Of a stretch of 36,670 nt of DNA, positions 8,552-16,643 are shown piece after piece. The notes under the pieces were generated by a model. It was not told the DNA's origin. It saw nothing but the letters and a program-made list of their open reading frames with translations, and made no database searches. Within the stretch, counting starts at the first letter, position 1, and each line of letters starts with the position of its first letter. The DNA lies in NCBI GenBank assembly GCA_964531265.1, contig CAZHDW010000018.1, positions 1 through 36,670 of the forward strand, written 5' to 3'. The position numbers and the translations under genes are program-made. This DNA comes from Hominenteromicrobium sp964531265. GTDB taxonomy: Bacteria > Bacillota > Clostridia > Oscillospirales > Acutalibacteraceae.

Positions 8552-8877
8552 GCTCTCTCCTCCCTTCTTTCCTTTTCAAAGACCGCAAGCGCGGATATTC
8601 CCGACAGCTCCGCCATTTTCTTAAGCTGCGGCGAAAGTCCCGAAAGCGAAACCCTGCCGCCCCATGCAGCCACATTGCGTATTCTTCCGAGAATCAGTCC
8701 GATTCCCGATGAATCCATGAACGGCACCTCGCTGAAATCCAGTCTGAGCTGATGCGGCCTCACCTTCGAAGCCGCGCCGTCGATTTCCTCTCGCATACGG
8801 GCAGCCGTGTGGTGATCCAGCTCTCCGCTGAGCAGAGCGGTCATCACACCATTTTTCAATTCTATTTGTAAACTCAT
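8548..8877 (-). CDS. spoIIAA: Anti-anti-sigma F factor SpoIIAA
   Basis: This STAS-domain protein of 109 residues binds SpoIIAB and so frees SigF once it is dephosphorylated by SpoIIE. The regulatory serine lies in MDSSGIGLILGR, the family's conserved phosphorylation loop. I start at the ATG at 8877 (MSLQIELKNG), preceded by GAGAGAGGAAGC, because the longer frame to 8979 runs through the valS terminator. Only about 37 bases separate the valS T-tract from this ATG, which leaves little room for a promoter downstream of the hairpin. Confidence 0.93.
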   Translation of the reverse strand: MSLQIELKNGVMTALLSGELDHHTAARMREEIDGAASKVRPHQLRLDFSEVPFMDSSGIGLILGRIRNVAAWGGRVSLSGLSPQLKKMAELSGISALAVFEKERREERA

Positions 8878-8901
8878 TTTCAGCTTCCTCTCTCGACGAA
8901 A

Positions 8902-8952
8902 AATAAAAACAAAAGGACGAGCTCCCATAGAAAATTCTACAGGAGCTCGTCC
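8902..8952 (-). terminator. Rho-independent terminator of valS
   Basis: On the minus strand an 11-bp perfect stem (8942-8952 with 8915-8925) is followed by TTTTGTTTTTATTTTT. It separates valS from spoIIAA. Confidence 0.9.
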
Positions 8953-8996
8953 GTATTTTATGCCGTAAGCTGTCGGCACATTATTTAATTTTTAAA

Positions 8997-11618
8997 TTAT
9001 TTGTAGCTTTCAAGCGTATCGAGAATGAGCTTTATCTTAGCGGAGAGCTTTTCTCCGTTTGCCTTAACACCGTCTATGATATTCTGCGGTGCCTTGGAGA
9101 TAAACTTCTCATTTGTAAGCTTTGCCTGAACATTTTCAAGCTGCTTCTGTGCGCCTGCAAGCTCTTTTTCAAGACGTGCTATTTCGGCAGCCTTATCAAC
9201 AAGGTCATCCATCGGGAGCAGAGCCTTAGCGTCATCGGTAACAGCGGTAACTGCACCGGCGATATCAAAGGAATTGCCGATCTCGACCTCTGAGCCGTAT
9301 GCAAGACGAGCTATGAATTCACGGCTCTCCTCATACGGAGCTGTCTGAGCGGTCTCAACAAATATATGAGCCTTCTTTGACGGCGGAACGTTCATCTCGT
9401 TGCGGCGTACGCGAACAGCGCGAATAACAGCCATGACCTTTTCCATGTCGGAGGCCTCGGCAGCGAATGCAAGAGCCTCGTCATATTCGGGCCACTTTGC
9501 AACGATAAGAGCCTCTCCCTCGTGCGGAAGTGTCTGCCAGATTTCCTCTGTGATATACGGCATGAACGGATGCAACAGCTTCAGGGTATTGCTCATGACC
9601 CAAACAAGCACGCTGCGTGCACTCTCCGCACTCTCGGCGTTATCACCATTCACACGGATCTTTGCAAGCTCGATGTACCAGTCACAGAAATCATCCCAGA
9701 TAAAGTCATACAGCTTGCTTACAGCCATGCCGAGCTCGAACTTCTCGAGGTTCTCGGTAACAGCAGCCGTTACATTATTGAATTTATTGAGTATCCACTT
9801 GTCGCTGGTCTCAAGATGCTTCGGCAGTTCGCACTTAACATCCTTACCCTCAATATTCATGAGGATGAATCTTGCGGCGTTCCAGATCTTATTTGCAAAG
9901 TTTCTGGAGGCGCTGACCTTTTCCTCGGAGAAGCGCATATCGTTTCCGGGGCTGTTGCCTGTAACAAGTGTAAAGCGCAGAGCATCGGCACCGTACTGGT
10001 CGATGATATCCAGCGGATCAACACCGTTGCCGAGGGACTTACTCATCTTTCTGCCCTGGGAGTCACGGATAAGGCCGTGGAAGAAAACGGTATCAAACGG
10101 AATGGCATCCATATGCTCAAGACCGGAGAATATCATTCTGGCTACCCAGAAGAAGATGATATCATAGCCGGTAACCAATGTATTTGTCGGATAGAAGTAC
10201 TTGAGCTCTTCCGTATTCTCAGGCCAGCCGAGTGTTGAGAACGGCCAGAGAGCGGAGGAGAACCATGTATCGAGGGTATCCTCGTCCCTGCGCAGATGTG
10301 TGCCACCGCACTTCGGGCAAACAGTGGGCTCTGTTTCCGCAACGATCACCTCGCCGCAGTCGCAGTACCATGCAGGTATCTGATGACCCCACCAGAGCTG
10401 ACGGGAGATACACCAGTCCTTGATATTCTCCATCCAGTTGTAGTAGGTCTTTTCCATACGCTCGGGTATGAATCTGATCTCGCCGTTGCGTACAACATCC
10501 ACAGCCGGCTTTGCCAGGGGCTCCATCTTAACGAACCACTGTGTGGAAACACGCGGCTCAACAACTGTACCGCAACGATAGCAGGTGCCTACATTGTGCT
10601 TGAGCGGCTCGATCTTGATGAGGTATCCACCCTCTTCGAGATCCTGAACGATCTGCTTTCTTGCATCCTGAGCGGACATACCGGCGTACTTGCCGCCGTT
10701 CTCATTGATGAATGCAGCGTCATCCATAACATTGATAACGGGCAGATTATGACGCAGACCAACCTCAAAGTCGTTCGGGTCGTGTGCCGGAGTGATCTTA
10801 ACAACACCGGTACCGAAGTCCATCTCAACATACTCATCGGCGATGATCGGGATTTCCTTATTTACGAGCGGCAGAATGACCATTTTGCCGACCATATCCT
10901 TATAGCGCTCGTCATCCGGATGAACTGCAACAGCGGTATCGCCAAGCATTGTTTCCGGACGTGTTGTAGCAAGCTGTATCCAGCCGGAGCCATCAGCCAG
11001 CGGATAACGAAGATGCCAGAAGGAGCCTTCCTTCTCCTCGTATTCAACCTCCGCATCGGAGATAGAGGTCTTGCAGTGCGGGCACCAGTTTATAATACGC
11101 TCACCGCGATAGATGAGACCCTTATCGTAGAACTTCTTGAAAACATGGTTAACAGCCTTATTGCAACCCTCATCCATGGTAAAGCGCAGACGATCCCAGT
11201 CGCAGGAAGAGCCGAGCTTCTTGAGCTGCTCGACGATGCGTCCGCCGTACTGCTCCTTCCACTGCCATGCGCGCTCAAGGAACTTCTCTCTTCCGAGATC
11301 CTCCTTGGAAATGCCTTCCTTGCGCATAGCTTCAACTATCTTTGCCTCTGTCGCAATGGATGCATGGTCTGTTCCCGGCAGCCACAGTGCGGAATAGCCC
11401 TGCATTCTACGCCAACGGATCAGTGTATCCTGTAAGGTCTCGTCCATTGCATGACCGAGGTGTAACTGTCCCGTAATATTCGGGGGCGGAATAACAATGG
11501 TATACGGCTTTTTCTTTGAATCAACTTCTGCGTGGAAATATTTTCCCTTCATCCAGAAGTCATAAATTCTGTCTTCAACTTCACGAGGCTCATAGGCCTT
11601 TGCAAGCTCCTTAGACAC
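8997..11618 (-). CDS. valS: Valyl-tRNA synthetase
   Basis: This class I synthetase charges tRNA-Val with valine. The 873-residue protein has the HIGH-type motif HLGH in PPNITGQLHLGHAMDET near residue 50, the editing domain in the first half, Cys pairs (CDCGE and CPKCGG) that may bind zinc, and KMSKS in GRKMSKSLGNG. An anticodon-binding domain and a C-terminal coiled-coil arm (from about residue 800) complete it. The start is a GTG at 11618 with GGAGGG upstream. A good promoter lies at 11671-11699 on the same strand. I looked for a T-box leader, common on Firmicute synthetase genes, and saw no consensus T-box sequence. Confidence 0.97.
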   Translation of the reverse strand: MSKELAKAYEPREVEDRIYDFWMKGKYFHAEVDSKKKPYTIVIPPPNITGQLHLGHAMDETLQDTLIRWRRMQGYSALWLPGTDHASIATEAKIVEAMRKEGISKEDLGREKFLERAWQWKEQYGGRIVEQLKKLGSSCDWDRLRFTMDEGCNKAVNHVFKKFYDKGLIYRGERIINWCPHCKTSISDAEVEYEEKEGSFWHLRYPLADGSGWIQLATTRPETMLGDTAVAVHPDDERYKDMVGKMVILPLVNKEIPIIADEYVEMDFGTGVVKITPAHDPNDFEVGLRHNLPVINVMDDAAFINENGGKYAGMSAQDARKQIVQDLEEGGYLIKIEPLKHNVGTCYRCGTVVEPRVSTQWFVKMEPLAKPAVDVVRNGEIRFIPERMEKTYYNWMENIKDWCISRQLWWGHQIPAWYCDCGEVIVAETEPTVCPKCGGTHLRRDEDTLDTWFSSALWPFSTLGWPENTEELKYFYPTNTLVTGYDIIFFWVARMIFSGLEHMDAIPFDTVFFHGLIRDSQGRKMSKSLGNGVDPLDIIDQYGADALRFTLVTGNSPGNDMRFSEEKVSASRNFANKIWNAARFILMNIEGKDVKCELPKHLETSDKWILNKFNNVTAAVTENLEKFELGMAVSKLYDFIWDDFCDWYIELAKIRVNGDNAESAESARSVLVWVMSNTLKLLHPFMPYITEEIWQTLPHEGEALIVAKWPEYDEALAFAAEASDMEKVMAVIRAVRVRRNEMNVPPSKKAHIFVETAQTAPYEESREFIARLAYGSEVEIGNSFDIAGAVTAVTDDAKALLPMDDLVDKAAEIARLEKELAGAQKQLENVQAKLTNEKFISKAPQNIIDGVKANGEKLSAKIKLILDTLESYK

Positions 11619-11650
11619 CTTATTTCCCTCCGTTTATATACATAATATAT

Positions 11651-11669
11651 AGTAGTCCTTTTGACTACT
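11651..11669. repeat. Inverted repeat in the valS leader
   Basis: AGTAGTC (11651-11657) and GACTACT (11663-11669) form a 7-bp perfect inverted repeat with a five-base centre. It lies just downstream of the valS -10 box, around the expected transcription start. It could be an operator or a small leader hairpin. Confidence 0.45.
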
Positions 11670-11670
11670 T

Positions 11671-11699
11671 ATTATCTCATTACATTAAGCTTTTGTCAA
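11671..11699 (-). promoter_or_regulatory. Predicted sigma-A promoter of valS
   Basis: On the minus strand, TTGACA (11694-11699) is separated by 17 bases from GATAAT (11671-11676). Both boxes and the spacing are near consensus. Confidence 0.75.
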
Positions 11700-11778
11700 G
11701 CACACAGGGCGCATATTGTGCCGCCGTTTTAAAGCCGATGTACTTTTTTCGTATATCGGCAAGTAACGCTTGCAAATT

Positions 11779-11795
11779 TGTAATCTTTATGTTAC
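11779..11795 (+). promoter_or_regulatory. WalR (YycF) box 1 upstream of the NlpC/P60 gene
   Basis: TGTAAT, five bases, then TGTTAC. This fits the published WalR consensus TGTWAH-N5-TGTWAH at every position. It lies about 90 bases ahead of a secreted cell-wall hydrolase gene, the typical WalR target class. Confidence 0.6.
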
Positions 11796-11808
11796 AATTT
11801 AACCAACT

Positions 11809-11825
11809 TGTAATTTCTTTGTAAT
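11809..11825 (+). promoter_or_regulatory. WalR (YycF) box 2 upstream of the NlpC/P60 gene
   Basis: TGTAAT, five bases, then TGTAAT is a second full match to TGTWAH-N5-TGTWAH, 30 bases (about three helical turns) after box 1 and on the same face. A possible -10 TATATA lies at 11855-11860 with no good -35, as expected for an activated promoter. Confidence 0.6.
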
Positions 11826-11883
11826 TTTGAAGACGTTTGCCACGAAAGCTCAGTTATATAGATTTTGAATTGGAGGATTTAAA

Positions 11884-13671
11884 ATGCACACATTAATACG
11901 CTTTGGTCGCTCCGTCGCAGCACTGCTGCTCGCTGTGATCATGATATCCTGCTGTATGCTCGTCCCCGGTGCCACACTTACCGCGGATGCTGCAAGCACA
12001 CTCACCTCGATAGGACTTGCAGAGCACGGCCTCACCGCCTACAGGGACGGCTGGCAGTACGCCTATGCAACATACGGCAATAAGAATTCAAACGGCGTCA
12101 GAACCACCGATTGCAGCGGCCTCGTCTATGCTTATCTCTGCTGGGACAGCGCAACGGGCACTGTAAAGCCCAATTGGAGCTATCCGAGAACCGTAACTCA
12201 GCTCATCAATAAGTCTTCTGAATCCGGCCCGATCAGCTCAATACCGAGAACCCACGGACTTCTCGTCACAGTGGCCGGTGCAACACATGTCGGTATATAT
12301 GTCGGCAACGGAATGGTAACCGACAACAGCACATGGGGCGTAAATATGCGCTATGCATCCGTATACAAGCACGGTTGGGCAAGATGGCATAAGCTTGACT
12401 GCATAACCTACCCCACAAACGGCTGGTATCTTTTCGACGGCAATTATTATTACTATGAAAACGGCGAATATATAATAAACACCACACGCACCATAGACGG
12501 TGTGACCTACACCTTCGGAAATGACGGCATTTCAAGCTCCGTTCCCGGAAGTGCTTCAAACAGCGGCTATGGCAGCTCCTCCTCTAACATGAATGCGTAT
12601 GTCACGGCAGGTGTAAGGCTTCGCAAGGGCCCCGGCACCGACTACGGAACAGTTACCGTTATCGCAGAGGGAACACGCGTCAATGTTATCGGAACAAAGT
12701 ACAGCGGCTGGTATGCTGTTGAGACAAGCTCCGGTCAGCAGGGCTACATCAGCTCACAGTACGTTAAGGTTACCGGCACTGTTAACGAAAGCAGCGATCT
12801 TCCCAAGTTTGAAGCCTCTATGGGCAGTACAGCGGCCTCCGGTGAAGCCGCAAAGGTGACAACGGCCGTACACCTCAGAAGCGATAAGAGCACAAGCGCC
12901 TCCTCACTCGGCATCATCTCCGGCGGCACTACCGTTACTGTTACCAACAAGAGCGACAGCAGCTGGTACAAGGTGTCCGTGAACGGCAAAAGCGGCTATA
13001 TGTTCAGCGAGTACATTCAGCTTGGCAGCAGCTCCTCAGCAAGCACACCACAGACCGACGGAAACTATGCCGCACAGACCACGGCAGGTGTTTATCTCAG
13101 AAGCGGCAAGGGCACCAATTACAGCGCCGTAACGCTTGTAAATGAGTACACCGATGTCACTGTAACCGATATGAGCAGCAGTGACTGGTACGGCGTAACG
13201 GTGAACGGAAAAACCGGATACATCAGCAGCCGTTACTTGAAGCTCACAGGCGAGCAGACCTCCTCTGCCCCCTCCGTCTCACTTTCAAACGCTTCGGCAT
13301 GGACCTCTGCCGGTGTTTACCTCAGAAACGGCAAGAGCACAAGCTCCGGCTCCGTGGCTCTTATAAATCAGTACACACCCGTAACTGTAACTGACACAAG
13401 CGACAGCGAGTGGTACGGTGTAACCGTCGAGGGCAAGAGCGGATATATTTACAGCAAGTATATCAAATTCGCCTCCGGCACCGCCCCATCCACTACAATG
13501 ACAACCGACGCATACCTTAATATGCGCAGCTCCCCCAACACCTCAAGCAGCGTGCTCATGGTCATTCCCGAGAACACTTCGGTGTCCGTCGTTGAGAAGA
13601 CAAGCAGCGAATGGTACAAGGTAAGCTATAACAATAAAACCGGATACGTTTCATCTCAGTATCTCAAGTAA
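11884..13671 (+). CDS. Secreted NlpC/P60 peptidoglycan hydrolase with five SH3b repeats
   Basis: This 595-residue secreted protein probably cuts peptide cross-links of the cell wall. A signal peptide covers about residues 1-37 (hydrophobic core AALLLAVIMISCC, cleavage after ADA). The NlpC/P60 domain (about 40-175) carries the catalytic Cys in TTDCSGLVYAYLCW and the His in THVGIYVGNG. A short Tyr/Gly-rich segment (about 178-215) resembles a choline-binding-type repeat. Five bacterial SH3 domains begin at about 236, 321, 394, 469 and 537, each with the LRxGxGT and GYxxSxYxK signatures. Many family members carry SH3b first and the catalytic domain last; here the order is reversed. The ATG has GGAGG upstream, and two WalR boxes stand in the promoter region. 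Confidence 0.92.
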   Translation: MHTLIRFGRSVAALLLAVIMISCCMLVPGATLTADAASTLTSIGLAEHGLTAYRDGWQYAYATYGNKNSNGVRTTDCSGLVYAYLCWDSATGTVKPNWSYPRTVTQLINKSSESGPISSIPRTHGLLVTVAGATHVGIYVGNGMVTDNSTWGVNMRYASVYKHGWARWHKLDCITYPTNGWYLFDGNYYYYENGEYIINTTRTIDGVTYTFGNDGISSSVPGSASNSGYGSSSSNMNAYVTAGVRLRKGPGTDYGTVTVIAEGTRVNVIGTKYSGWYAVETSSGQQGYISSQYVKVTGTVNESSDLPKFEASMGSTAASGEAAKVTTAVHLRSDKSTSASSLGIISGGTTVTVTNKSDSSWYKVSVNGKSGYMFSEYIQLGSSSSASTPQTDGNYAAQTTAGVYLRSGKGTNYSAVTLVNEYTDVTVTDMSSSDWYGVTVNGKTGYISSRYLKLTGEQTSSAPSVSLSNASAWTSAGVYLRNGKSTSSGSVALINQYTPVTVTDTSDSEWYGVTVEGKSGYIYSKYIKFASGTAPSTTMTTDAYLNMRSSPNTSSSVLMVIPENTSVSVVEKTSSEWYKVSYNNKTGYVSSQYLK

Positions 13672-13682
13672 CTCTTTATATG

Positions 13683-13742
13683 GAGTGAGCGGTGCAAAAA
13701 AGATCTTAGTTCTTCATTGCGCCGCTTACTCTGTTTTTATTT
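13683..13742 (+). terminator. Terminator after the NlpC/P60 gene
   Basis: A 15-bp stem with a single G-T pair (13683-13697 with 13717-13731) is followed by TGTTTTTATTT. The next gene is on the opposite strand, so it may also stop the ilvB operon, although the T-tract on that side is poor. Confidence 0.8.
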
Positions 13743-13751
13743 GATTTTGAA

Positions 13752-14354
13752 TCAATAGCTTACGCCGAGTGCTCTCAGCTCAGCTTCTGCCTGCTCCCTG
13801 CCCGTCACGGTTATGGCATACATGCCAAACTCCCTTGCCGCCGCTGTATTCTCCTCTCTGTCATCGAGAAACACCGCCTTTCCGGGGTCTATGGAGAAGC
13901 GTTCACACAGCTCCTCATATATCTCGCGCTCCGGCTTCACCCTTTTTATCTGATAGGATATTAGCTCGCCGTCCGTGTAATTCAGGAAATCAAACTTCTC
14001 CCTGGAGCGGATATATCCGAACTCGCTGTAATTTGACAGAATATACACCCTGTAGCCGGCCTCCTTAAGGCTTTTTACCCACTGTGAGGCATATGGGAAT
14101 ACCGTAACAAAGTCATGACATTCGTGCACTATACGTGCAATTTCAGCGCCGTATTGCGGCGCATTTTTTGTAAGCAGAGAAACCAGCTCCTCCTCGCTCA
14201 GCGCACCCCTGTCGAGCTCCTTCCAGCCGTCACTGCGCACCGTAGCGTCCGCCAGCTCCTCGACGATATCCTCTCCGAACATTTTGACAAAGGAATCCCT
14301 CCAATGCCAGGAGGTCAGAACATTTCCTATATCAAAAACAACAGTATCTATCAT
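13752..14354 (-). CDS. HAD-superfamily hydrolase (YihX/epoxide-hydrolase-like branch)
   Basis: This is a 200-residue HAD-fold phosphatase. Motif I is VFDIGNVLTSWHW, with nucleophile Asp and Asn in place of the usual second Asp. That variant is seen in the YihX/epoxide-hydrolase-N-terminal-like branch, including sugar-1-phosphatases. Motif II is ILSNYSE, the motif III Lys lies in KRVKPEREIY, and motif IV is FLDDREENTAAA. The ATG at 14354 has AAGGAGC seven bases upstream; an upstream TTG frame has none. It is the third gene of the ilvB-ilvN operon, 11 bases after ilvN, but a specific link to branched-chain amino acids is not evident. Confidence 0.82.
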   Translation of the reverse strand: MIDTVVFDIGNVLTSWHWRDSFVKMFGEDIVEELADATVRSDGWKELDRGALSEEELVSLLTKNAPQYGAEIARIVHECHDFVTVFPYASQWVKSLKEAGYRVYILSNYSEFGYIRSREKFDFLNYTDGELISYQIKRVKPEREIYEELCERFSIDPGKAVFLDDREENTAAAREFGMYAITVTGREQAEAELRALGVSY

Positions 14355-14365
14355 AACCAAGCTCC

Positions 14366-14857
14366 TTATATCGCCTTGCCGTTTTTCTCTATAGCTATCT
14401 GACCCGTACGGACTATTTCCCTGATGCCGTATGGACGCAGCATATCTATGAAATTCTCTATTCTCTCAGTTTCACCGGCTATCTTGTATGTTACAAGGCC
14501 GGGCGCAACGTCAACAGCCTCCGCACCTGCAAGATCGGCTATCTTCATCATGCCGTCGATCTTATCCGTTTCGTACTGCACCTTCACAAGTGCAAGGCCA
14601 CAGGAGACATGCTCACCGCTCCTGCCGAGATTTCGCACCTTGATGACCGGTATGATCTTGTTAAGCTGCTTTTCGACCTGCTCCACCGTGTGCTCATCGC
14701 CATTCACAACGATCGTAATGCAGGATATAGTCTCATCCTGAGCCGGGCCGACCGCCAGGCTATGGATGTTAAAGCCGCGTCTTGAGAACAGCGCCACTAC
14801 CTTAGAAAGCACGCCCGGGTGGTTCTCTACCAAAACCGAAAGAGTATATCTGTTCAT
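14366..14857 (-). CDS. ilvN: Acetolactate synthase small (regulatory) subunit
   Basis: This regulatory subunit activates the catalytic subunit and gives feedback inhibition by valine. The 163-residue protein has an N-terminal ACT domain (about 1-75, beginning YTLSVLVENHPGVLSKVVALFSRRGF) and the C-terminal small-subunit domain (about 80-160). Its length matches the short bacterial IlvN/IlvH type. It follows ilvB by 22 bases on the same strand. The symbol ilvH would be equally acceptable. Confidence 0.95.
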   Translation of the reverse strand: MNRYTLSVLVENHPGVLSKVVALFSRRGFNIHSLAVGPAQDETISCITIVVNGDEHTVEQVEKQLNKIIPVIKVRNLGRSGEHVSCGLALVKVQYETDKIDGMMKIADLAGAEAVDVAPGLVTYKIAGETERIENFIDMLRPYGIREIVRTGQIAIEKNGKAI

Positions 14858-14879
14858 ATTACCATCCTTTCAATGCTCA

Positions 14880-16502
14880 TCAAACAGTAGGAGTTTCGGG
14901 GTCGGTTCTGCACACCAGTACAAACGGCCCCTTTGAGGCCAGCATTTCAGCGGCATAGAGCTCTGCCTCGGAATTATTCGAGGCGTATCTCGCATTTATG
15001 CCGTAGGCACGGCTGAGCGTGACAAAATCCGGATTACCGGCCATATAAGTACCGCAGTGTCTTCCGCCGTAGTGCTGATTCTGAAGCTCGCGCACCATGC
15101 CGAGACGAGCATTATCGAATACTATGATCTTCAGCGGCACATTATTGGCACAGACCGTTGCAAGCTCGCACAGACTCATCTGGAACGCACCGTCTCCGCA
15201 CACCGATACAACCTGCTTGCGCGGCTTTGCGATTGCAGCGCCAAGACCGGCCGGTATGGAATAGCCCATCGTGCCGAGGCCGCCGCTTGTCAGAAAGCGA
15301 CCCTCGCGCTGCGTGAAATTGATAGCCGCCCATATCTGGCTCTGGCCCGGGTCGGCAGTGAGGATCGCATCCTCCTTCATCATTTCCGAAAGCTTGCGGA
15401 TAAACGATCTCGGCTCGACGAAATCCTCCCTGTCAACGCCCCTCGGCACAAATGCATTCTTATATGACAGCACCTTATTTATCCACTCTCCGCGGTCGAT
15501 ATTGTTAATACTCTGGGATAGCGTTGAAAGTATCTCCTTTATGTCCCCCACTATCGGTATGTCGACGTGCATGTTCTTGCCTATCTCAGCCGGGTCGATA
15601 TCAATATGTATTATTTTCGCCTGCTCAGCTATCTGATTCGGTGCAGCCACTGCTCGGTCACCCACGCGTGCACCACACAGTATTATCAGGTCGGCCTCAC
15701 GTACGGCTCTGTTTGCGTAGCTTCTGCCATATACGCCGATCATTCCGAGATACACCGGGCTATGCATCGGCATGACACCGATACCCATCATAGTTGAAAC
15801 TATCGGGATGCCGCTTTTTTCCGCAAAGGCGGTCATTTCCTCACGTGCACCGGCCAAGACAACACCGCCGCCGCAGCAGATGACAGGCCTTTTGGCCTCT
15901 TCAATGGCAGCCAGCGCCCTGCGTATCTGCAAGGGATGTCCGTGTGTAGTCGGCTTATAGCCCATGATATCCGCCTTCTCGGGGTAGACAAATTCCATAT
16001 CTACCTCCTGCTGCTGAACATCTATGGGGATATCTATCAGCACCGGGCCGGGACGACCTGTCGCTGCGATGTGGAAGGCCTCTTTCATGACCCTCGGTAT
16101 GTCATGGGCATCCGTTACAAGATAGCTGTGCTTTGTTATCGATTCGCAGGCACCGGTTATGTCCGCCTCCTGAAAGACATCGCGGCCGAGCTGCTCAAGG
16201 TTAATCTGTCCGGTTATGGCAATGATCGGTATGGAATCCATATATGCCGTTGCAATACCCGTGATAAGATTCAGTGCGCCGGGGCCGGAGGTCGCCGTGC
16301 ACACACCGGGGCCGCCGCTCGCCCTTGCATATCCGCTTGCAGCATGAGCCGCATTCTGCTCATGACGCACAAGCACATGCCTTATCGAGCTGTTATACAG
16401 CTTATCGTAAAAGGGGCATATCGCCGCTCCGGGATAGCCGAAAACTGTGTCTACCCCCTCTGCCTCAAGGCATTTTACAATCATTTCCGCACCGCTTATC
16501 AT
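14880..16502 (-). CDS. ilvB: Acetolactate synthase large (catalytic) subunit
   Basis: This thiamine-diphosphate enzyme condenses pyruvate into acetolactate, or pyruvate with 2-oxobutyrate, at the start of valine, leucine and isoleucine synthesis. The 540-residue protein has the activating Glu in VRHEQNAAHAA, the central FAD-binding domain, and the ThDP/Mg motif GDGAFQM with NN about 30 residues later. The ATG at 16502 gives the normal family start MISGAEMIVKCLE. The longer frame to 16655 would include the promoter. The ribosome site (AAAGGG) is rather far from this ATG, so the in-frame GTG at 16511 is a minor alternative. Confidence 0.95.
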   Translation of the reverse strand: MISGAEMIVKCLEAEGVDTVFGYPGAAICPFYDKLYNSSIRHVLVRHEQNAAHAASGYARASGGPGVCTATSGPGALNLITGIATAYMDSIPIIAITGQINLEQLGRDVFQEADITGACESITKHSYLVTDAHDIPRVMKEAFHIAATGRPGPVLIDIPIDVQQQEVDMEFVYPEKADIMGYKPTTHGHPLQIRRALAAIEEAKRPVICCGGGVVLAGAREEMTAFAEKSGIPIVSTMMGIGVMPMHSPVYLGMIGVYGRSYANRAVREADLIILCGARVGDRAVAAPNQIAEQAKIIHIDIDPAEIGKNMHVDIPIVGDIKEILSTLSQSINNIDRGEWINKVLSYKNAFVPRGVDREDFVEPRSFIRKLSEMMKEDAILTADPGQSQIWAAINFTQREGRFLTSGGLGTMGYSIPAGLGAAIAKPRKQVVSVCGDGAFQMSLCELATVCANNVPLKIIVFDNARLGMVRELQNQHYGGRHCGTYMAGNPDFVTLSRAYGINARYASNNSEAELYAAEMLASKGPFVLVCRTDPETPTV

Positions 16503-16562
16503 TTTACGCACACGCCCTTTATCTTTAGTCGAATCTATGCTATACTTAATTTTACCCCCAAC

Positions 16563-16592
16563 ATTATAGCATGGAATATATTCTGTGCGCAA
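16563..16592 (-). promoter_or_regulatory. Predicted promoter of ilvB-ilvN-HAD
   Basis: On the minus strand, TATAAT (16563-16568) is preceded by TTGCGC (16587-16592) at an 18-base spacing. The -10 is perfect and the -35 partial. The leader of about 55 bases to ilvB shows no attenuator or T-box that I can recognise. Confidence 0.5.
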
Positions 16593-16643
16593 CGAACAAG
16601 TTAAATTAAAGTATACTTGATGATATATAAAAGGAGGATTGCT

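Noticed and set aside
10296..11435. 379-codon plus-strand open frame
   Set aside because: It lies antisense to valS, has no ribosome site and no recognisable domain; valS is certain.
11619..11883. T-box leader on valS
   Set aside because: The leader from the predicted promoter is only about 50 bases and lacks the conserved T-box sequence.
15936..16604. 222-codon plus-strand open frame over ilvB
   Set aside because: Shadow of ilvB; Cys/His/Arg-rich composition and no ribosome site.
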